From contig DXOJ01000650.1 in NCBI GenBank assembly GCA_019412865.1, positions 1 through 12,765 on the forward strand: a stretch of DNA of 12,765 nucleotides, read 5' to 3'. The translations under genes and the position numbers were made by a program. Under the pieces are notes generated by a model. The model saw only the letters and a program-made list of their open reading frames with translations. It did no database searches and had not been told where the DNA came from. Of the stretch, positions 8,396 through 12,765 are shown in pieces (the first letter of the stretch is position 1; each line of letters begins with the position of its first letter). Origin of the DNA: Bacteroides sp. GTDB lineage: Bacteria; Bacteroidota; Bacteroidia; Bacteroidales; Bacteroidaceae.

Positions 8396-11300
8396 TTAGA
8401 AACATATTTTTGCTCCGAAGGAGTATGTTCTCGTCATCGGATACTCCGCTTTGGAGCCGTCGCCACCCGTCTTTATTTCAGGATCGACACCTACAAACTT
8501 GGTAAAAGTAAACGGATTCTGACAGTCGATAAAAACTCTGATAGAACTCACATAATCACCCACTCTTCCCAGCTTCTTTCCTGAAAGGTTGTATCCTAAA
8601 GTGATATTCCTGACACGTACGAACGAAGCATTCTGATAATCTTCCTCAAAGCCTACGTTACCAGGTAAAGCGACAGCCTTTGTTGAAGCAATACCACGCC
8701 GGTTTCCATTCTGATTGGTTTGGGAATTCCAGATAGTATATACATATTTGTTCGAATTCTTGGGACTCGTGTAATACACATCTCCGACAAGTGCCCAACG
8801 ATATGCATAGTTATAGCGTGTACGTCCGAATTGTCCATACATAAATACATCCAGATCAAAATCTTTGTATACAAATGTATTTCCAAAGCCTATGTGAATT
8901 TTTGGAAGTGTATTCCGCATCTTTACATCATCAATCGTTATTTTATTATCCCCATTTGCATCCTTAATAATCGGATAACCGGGCTGTTGCGCATCTGCCG
9001 GCAAAGATTTCTGCGATTCGGGCATATTGCTTTTATCTATGTTGATAACGCCTTCCGTTTCATAGTAATAATAAGCATTCACCGGTTCGTTCTTGCGGAT
9101 TCGATATTCTTCATAATAATAGTTGGGCATCCGTTCTTTCCAAACGGCATTATGATGTGATAAGGTCAATTGTGAGGTCCACTTAAACACACGGGGGATT
9201 TCAAAGTTTAGTGAGTTGATAGTCGCATCCCATCCGTAACGTACATAATGTCCATAATTCATCGGGACGGAAGATGTCATACTAAGCGGAGAGGCAGAGT
9301 CATATCCCAGCAAGTTGGTTACATCATTGCGGAACATATCAAAACTCCCCCAGATTCTATCTTTCAGGACTGAAAAGTCTATACCTATATTTTTCATGGT
9401 AGTCTTTTCCCAGGTAACATTCGGGTAATCAGGACCGCTAAGCAGATAGGGCACATAAGTCACTGAATTGTTAGAGAACTTGATATATTGGGCTGCCAGA
9501 CTGAAAGTGCCATAAAGCGAACTACCCAGATTATCATTACCTGTCTGTCCATAACTACCACGAATCTTCAACTGGTCAATCCATGATATATGCTTCATAA
9601 ACGGCTCGTTAGATAATTTCCAGGCCAATGACACTGAAGGGAAATAGGCATATTTCTTTCCCGGAAAAAACTTATCCGTCCCATCGCGGCGAATAGTAGC
9701 GGCAACTACATATCTGTCGAGCACATCCACACTTGCCCTGGCAAATTGAGAACGACGTTCGTCGGCTGCTCTGAAAGAAGTCGGGTAGAAAGCGCCTTCC
9801 GCAGCTTCCACCTTATCAGCTGCAATGTGATCGTTAATCTGTTCGTAGTCAAGTTCAAGTCCATTTGAATCGTTCGTATATCTTCCCATACCGACTACGG
9901 CATCGACACGTAACAAATCTCCAAACTGCTTTTTGAAAGTCAACGTGCCTTCCATAGTTTGGTTTCTACGTTCAACATATCCCAAATGCCCTCTTGATTT
10001 ATACATGTCCATAAAATATATGTCAGAAGGAATATACAGATTACGATTAGCATTCTCCTTATTAATGCCATACATCAAACGGAAGGACAACATATCCTTG
10101 ATTATATCTACATCGGCAGCAAAGTTTAGATAATAACCGCTTGTTTTAGTCCGGTCACTAACTTTTATCATTTCGGCCGGGTTAGGGTAATTTGAATATA
10201 AGGTAGGCTTTCCGTCCTCACCTCTGATCGGTAAATAAGAAGGATAAGTCAATGCCGATTGTATGGCATCGTACCCATTTCCACCACCTCCGCCACCGGA
10301 AGTTGAATTTGTATATTCATTTTCATTTACATTGACAATTGCTGTCAACTTAAGAAATGGAAGCAATTGTGAAGAAATGTTTGTCCGAAGAGCATAACGT
10401 TCCATAGCGGAGTTTTCTACCGTACCTTCCTGTTTGTAATAATTTCCGGACAGATAATATTTCAGCAGTTTAGAACCGCCCGTAATTGTGATATTATGAT
10501 TATTGATGCTACCATCCTTTAATACACAATCCAGCCAGTCTGTTGTTTGAGCGGCAGCTATCTGTTGAGGTGAGAATTGAGGTACCCATTTATTATCAAA
10601 AGGTTTATCACCATAAGGATACATACCATTCGTAAATAAATAGTTTTCTTTATTGAAAATGTTGGCAACATTCATATATTCTTCCCCACTCAAAGGTTCC
10701 AGATACGGATAGTTTTTCACGATAGAATAATTTCCTTCATAAGTGATTTGGGGACGAGTTTCAGTACCTTTCTTTGTAGTGATTAATACGACACCATTGG
10801 CTGCACCAATTCCATAAATGGAGGCAGATGCATCCTTTAACACTTCGATAGATTCAATATCAGCAGGATTAAGTCCGGCCAATCCCGAACGATTGATAGA
10901 GTTGGGCATAACCTGGTTTCCGTTTCCAACCTCTAAAGAAGTGGAAGGCATCATTACTCCATCCACTATAAAGATAGGAGTACCTGCCCCACGAATTGAA
11001 AGGTCAACTGCTCCACCCGGTTGCGGGCTTGTCAACGTAGCTTCCAGTCCGGCAGCCCGCCCAAGCAACATCTGTGACATATTACTTGTTGCGGCTCGCG
11101 ATATTTTTTCCGTTTTTACCGTTGCAATGGAAGTTGTCAGATTCTTACGGGTGGTCGTTCCATACCCTACCACAACAACTTCATCCAACTGTTTTGAATC
11201 CTCTTTCATCGTCACATTCAACGTCATCGGTCGGGTAATTTTCTGCGTATATGTAGTGTAACCTATTGAAGTAAATTTCAGTATCGAGCCTTCCGGAACT

Positions 11301-11812
11301 TGCAACTGGTAATTGCCATCTATACCGGTAATGGTTCCTTGAGTAGCCCCTTCTATCATCACAGTCACTCCCGGAAGAACCTCTCCGGATTCGTCCACTA
11401 CCTTTCCGGTCACTTTGACCGGCTGTTTGTTATCCTGTGGTTGAGATGAAACTTTGTTTAATACAATCTGACGTTTTTCAATCGTATAAGATACTCCTTC
11501 GCCTTTAAAAAGTTTATCCAGTACCAGAGTCATCCGTTCATTTTTCACAGTAATGCTTACTATACGACTTACATCAACAATGTCTTTGTTGTATAAGAAA
11601 CGATATTCTGTCTGATTTTCGATACTGGTCAGGACCTCCTCTACAGTCACATTCTTCAGTCGCAATGTAATTTTGGCGGATTGTGCCAGGATAGGTATAC
11701 TGACAGCTTGCAAAGCTATACAAAACAACCATATAGCACAGATTCTCCCCATTTTTACATTCGCAGGTACATTAATTCTCTTTTTCATTTTTCTAATTGA
11801 AATAAGTTTCAT
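8396..11812 (-). CDS. susC-like: SusC/RagA-family TonB-dependent outer-membrane transporter with STN signalling domain
   Basis: TonB-dependent importer of oligosaccharides across the outer membrane; 1138 residues from the first ATG. Order of parts: signal peptide (cleavage near LAQS-A, about 45), STN domain (about 46-120; ITLRLKNVTVEEVLTSIENQ), carboxypeptidase-regulatory-like domain (about 133-202; VTGKVVDESGEVLPGVTV), the conserved LDEVVVVGYGT segment (209-219), plug (about 222-346; IRGAGTPIFIVDGV, IESIEVLKDASASIYG), then the 22-strand-type barrel, ending in a C-terminal Phe (SFGAKICF) as barrel proteins do. The STN domain implies transmembrane signalling to a FecR-type anti-sigma factor, which fits the divergent ECF sigma gene. 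Start choice is uncertain: ATGs at 11812, 11788 and 11752 all leave a usable signal peptide, and the 11788 start gives the more usual MKKR beginning. A six-glycine run sits at 506-511. First gene of the six-gene operon. Confidence 0.97.
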   Translation of the reverse strand: MKLISIRKMKKRINVPANVKMGRICAIWLFCIALQAVSIPILAQSAKITLRLKNVTVEEVLTSIENQTEYRFLYNKDIVDVSRIVSITVKNERMTLVLDKLFKGEGVSYTIEKRQIVLNKVSSQPQDNKQPVKVTGKVVDESGEVLPGVTVMIEGATQGTITGIDGNYQLQVPEGSILKFTSIGYTTYTQKITRPMTLNVTMKEDSKQLDEVVVVGYGTTTRKNLTTSIATVKTEKISRAATSNMSQMLLGRAAGLEATLTSPQPGGAVDLSIRGAGTPIFIVDGVMMPSTSLEVGNGNQVMPNSINRSGLAGLNPADIESIEVLKDASASIYGIGAANGVVLITTKKGTETRPQITYEGNYSIVKNYPYLEPLSGEEYMNVANIFNKENYLFTNGMYPYGDKPFDNKWVPQFSPQQIAAAQTTDWLDCVLKDGSINNHNITITGGSKLLKYYLSGNYYKQEGTVENSAMERYALRTNISSQLLPFLKLTAIVNVNENEYTNSTSGGGGGGNGYDAIQSALTYPSYLPIRGEDGKPTLYSNYPNPAEMIKVSDRTKTSGYYLNFAADVDIIKDMLSFRLMYGINKENANRNLYIPSDIYFMDMYKSRGHLGYVERRNQTMEGTLTFKKQFGDLLRVDAVVGMGRYTNDSNGLELDYEQINDHIAADKVEAAEGAFYPTSFRAADERRSQFARASVDVLDRYVVAATIRRDGTDKFFPGKKYAYFPSVSLAWKLSNEPFMKHISWIDQLKIRGSYGQTGNDNLGSSLYGTFSLAAQYIKFSNNSVTYVPYLLSGPDYPNVTWEKTTMKNIGIDFSVLKDRIWGSFDMFRNDVTNLLGYDSASPLSMTSSVPMNYGHYVRYGWDATINSLNFEIPRVFKWTSQLTLSHHNAVWKERMPNYYYEEYRIRKNEPVNAYYYYETEGVINIDKSNMPESQKSLPADAQQPGYPIIKDANGDNKITIDDVKMRNTLPKIHIGFGNTFVYKDFDLDVFMYGQFGRTRYNYAYRWALVGDVYYTSPKNSNKYVYTIWNSQTNQNGNRRGIASTKAVALPGNVGFEEDYQNASFVRVRNITLGYNLSGKKLGRVGDYVSSIRVFIDCQNPFTFTKFVGVDPEIKTGGDGSKAEYPMTRTYSFGAKICF

Positions 11813-12139
11813 ACCTTTACATGTTTGGTTATTGGTTCTACAAATAAGTTGATTAACGAATAACTGAATCTTTGGAAAGGAAGGTGAGTCAGACCTTCCT
11901 TTTTTTATCAGTTGTCGGAAGCAGAATTCACTGATTATGTCTTTCTCATGGCTCGTATTATTTAAAGGTTAATAAATGTGTTTTTCTCTCGTTTCTATCA
12001 ATAAGACGTTTCTAAAAATAAAAGCCACATTGGATATCGCATTATTTTTTCATCTGCATTATTTTTTCTTCAAACTATCGTTTATCCCAAATAATCTTTC
12101 TATTTTTACCCCCGACAATAGAACCTTTACTACAATACT
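11813..12139. promoter_or_regulatory. Divergent intergenic region between susC-like and ECF sigma genes
   Basis: This 327-bp AT-rich region must hold the promoters of both divergent genes. I searched it by eye for the Bacteroides housekeeping -7 motif TAnnTTTG. There is no perfect copy on either strand. The closest are TATTTTTA at 12101-12108, rightward, about 30 bp before the sigma start, and the same octamer leftward at 12020-12013, which would give the susC-like gene a roughly 190-nt leader. Both lack a convincing -33 TTTG at normal spacing. An intrinsic terminator at 11876-11906 sits inside the susC leader side and points rightward. A short inverted repeat ATCAGT/ACTGAT (11907-11912 and 11930-11935) follows it. 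The absence of a housekeeping promoter for susC would fit transcription by the neighbouring ECF sigma, but that is inference. No convincing small coding gene was seen. Confidence 0.55.
11876..11906 (+). terminator. Intrinsic terminator pointing rightward, with no gene upstream of it on that strand
   Basis: A perfect 10-bp inverted repeat, AAAGGAAGGT (11876-11885) and ACCTTCCTTT (11893-11902), encloses a 7-nt loop. It is followed by a T run (11900-11906) on the plus strand, the classic form of a Rho-independent terminator. Read leftward, the hairpin is preceded by A's and followed by CCAAAGATT, so it would not terminate susC transcription in the usual way, although the RNA hairpin would still form in the susC leader. 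No plus-strand gene ends here; see the finding on a possible antisense RNA. Confidence 0.75.
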
Positions 12140-12765
12140 ATGCCGAATATCCAACAACAGACTTCCGACGACCGTTTTCTGGTAATAGCACTAAAACTGG
12201 ATGATAAACAGGCTTTTACCCGACTATTCCATGCTTATTATAAAGATTTGGTATTGTTTGGCGGTACTTACATTCCGGAGAAATCTACCTGTGAAGATAT
12301 TGTACAAAATATCTTTCTCAAACTATGGAATGACCGGAAATCATTGGTAATTGAGAACTCACTAAAATCATATTTACTGAAAGCGGTCAGGAATTACTGT
12401 CTGGACGAATTACGCCATCGCAGGATTATAGATGAGCACATTGCTTACGAACTTAAATCGGATTCTATAGATATAGATACGACAGAAAACTACATACTAT
12501 ATTCTGATTTATGCCGGCAACTTAAAAATGCATTGGAACAATTACCTCCTCAAGAAAGAGAAGTGTTCGAGATGAGCCGATTAGAAAATATTAAATATCA
12601 GGAAATAGCCAATCGCCTGAATATCTCTGTCAGAACGGTAGAAGTACGTATCAGCAAAGCATTGAAGCAGCTCCGCATCTTATTAAAAGATTTTATTTAC
12701 TACTTTTTTTATTTCTTTTCCACTAATGAATGTGGGATTTTCTTTCTGAAACGTCTATTATATAT
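12140..12765 (+). CDS. ECF-type RNA polymerase sigma-70 family factor, 3' end beyond window
   Basis: Extracytoplasmic-function sigma factor that would direct RNA polymerase to PUL promoters when released by its anti-sigma factor. The frame starts at the ATG at 12140 (MPNIQQQTSDDRFLV), the first possible start after an in-frame TAG at 12119. It runs 208 codons to the window edge without a stop, so the gene is partial at the 3' end. Region 2 spans about 26-95 (AFTRLFHAYYKDLVLF, CEDIVQNIFLKLW, SYLLKAVRNYCLDELRHRR). Region 4 spans about 128-182 (ALEQLPPQEREVFEMSR, YQEIANRLNISVRTVEVRIS) with a clear helix-turn-helix. The tail after 184 is rich in Phe and Tyr (FIYYFFYFFS), a hydrophobic ending seen in other Bacteroides ECF factors, and the stop is probably close. 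It is divergent from the susC-like gene. A FecR-type anti-sigma gene is expected next but is not in view. Confidence 0.93.
   Translation, partial: MPNIQQQTSDDRFLVIALKLDDKQAFTRLFHAYYKDLVLFGGTYIPEKSTCEDIVQNIFLKLWNDRKSLVIENSLKSYLLKAVRNYCLDELRHRRIIDEHIAYELKSDSIDIDTTENYILYSDLCRQLKNALEQLPPQEREVFEMSRLENIKYQEIANRLNISVRTVEVRISKALKQLRILLKDFIYYFFYFFSTNECGIFFLKRLLY

Noticed and set aside
10818..11261. Open frame of 147 codons on the plus strand opposite the SusC plug region
   Set aside because: Antisense shadow of a strongly conserved coding region; no signal peptide or domain recognised.
11813..12130. Octamer ACCTTTAC at both ends of the intergenic region (11813-11820 and 12123-12130)
   Set aside because: In this AT-rich sequence an 8-bp repeat can occur by chance, and the copies have opposite orientation relative to the genes they adjoin, so a shared operator is not supported.
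11976..12185. Open frame of 69 codons, plus strand, in the intergenic region and overlapping the sigma gene start
   Set aside because: It is AT-rich, Phe/Leu/Ile-heavy, has no recognisable domain, and overlaps the well-supported sigma start in another frame. Chance openness of AT-rich DNA is more likely than a leader peptide.
1..12765. CRISPR arrays, insertion sequences, tRNA or rRNA genes, attachment sites
   Set aside because: No regularly spaced repeats, transposase motifs, tRNA-like cloverleaf or rRNA sequence were seen on either strand.

Overview
The window reads as a polysaccharide utilisation locus (PUL) from a gut Bacteroidales genome, most likely Bacteroides or a close relative. The grounds are a SusC/SusD-type outer-membrane pair, a BACON domain, several lipoprotein signals with the acidic Cys-proximal residues that Bacteroidetes use for surface export, moderate-to-low G+C, and AT-rich leaders with almost no Shine-Dalgarno sequences. 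No species or locus name can be assigned from the sequence alone.

Layout. Six genes run leftward on the minus strand with short gaps, in the order susC-like (11812-8396), susD-like (8364-6721), SusE/F-position surface lipoprotein (6679-5306), BACON plus TIM-barrel lipoprotein (5246-3780), GH5-like clan GH-A lipoprotein (3744-2671) and chitobiase-type GH20 beta-N-acetylhexosaminidase (2663-138). A perfect 12-bp inverted repeat lies just after the last stop codon. A 327-bp intergenic region (11813-12139) separates susC from a rightward ECF sigma factor gene (12140 onward) that is still open at the window edge. That region contains an intrinsic terminator pointing rightward with no gene in front of it.

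How the genes probably work together (inference from known PUL logic). SusD and the SusE-like lipoprotein capture a glycan at the cell surface, and the TonB-dependent SusC imports it. The BACON protein has a mildly acidic +2 region and could be a surface enzyme. The GH5-like and GH20 lipoproteins lack an obvious surface-export signal and so could trim imported oligosaccharides in the periplasm. The GH20 points to a substrate with terminal beta-linked GlcNAc or GalNAc, such as host N- or O-glycans or chito-oligosaccharides. The other two hydrolases belong to groups whose activity I cannot name. SusC carries an N-terminal STN domain, which in this phylum normally signals to a FecR-type anti-sigma factor. 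The divergent ECF sigma gene is the expected partner, and its anti-sigma gene would lie beyond position 12765.

The points most worth a second look are the orphan rightward terminator in front of susC (a possible antisense RNA like the PUL-associated DonS type), the BACON hydrolase with a likely acid/base Asp-Glu pair but no obvious nucleophile, and the uncommon enzyme combination.
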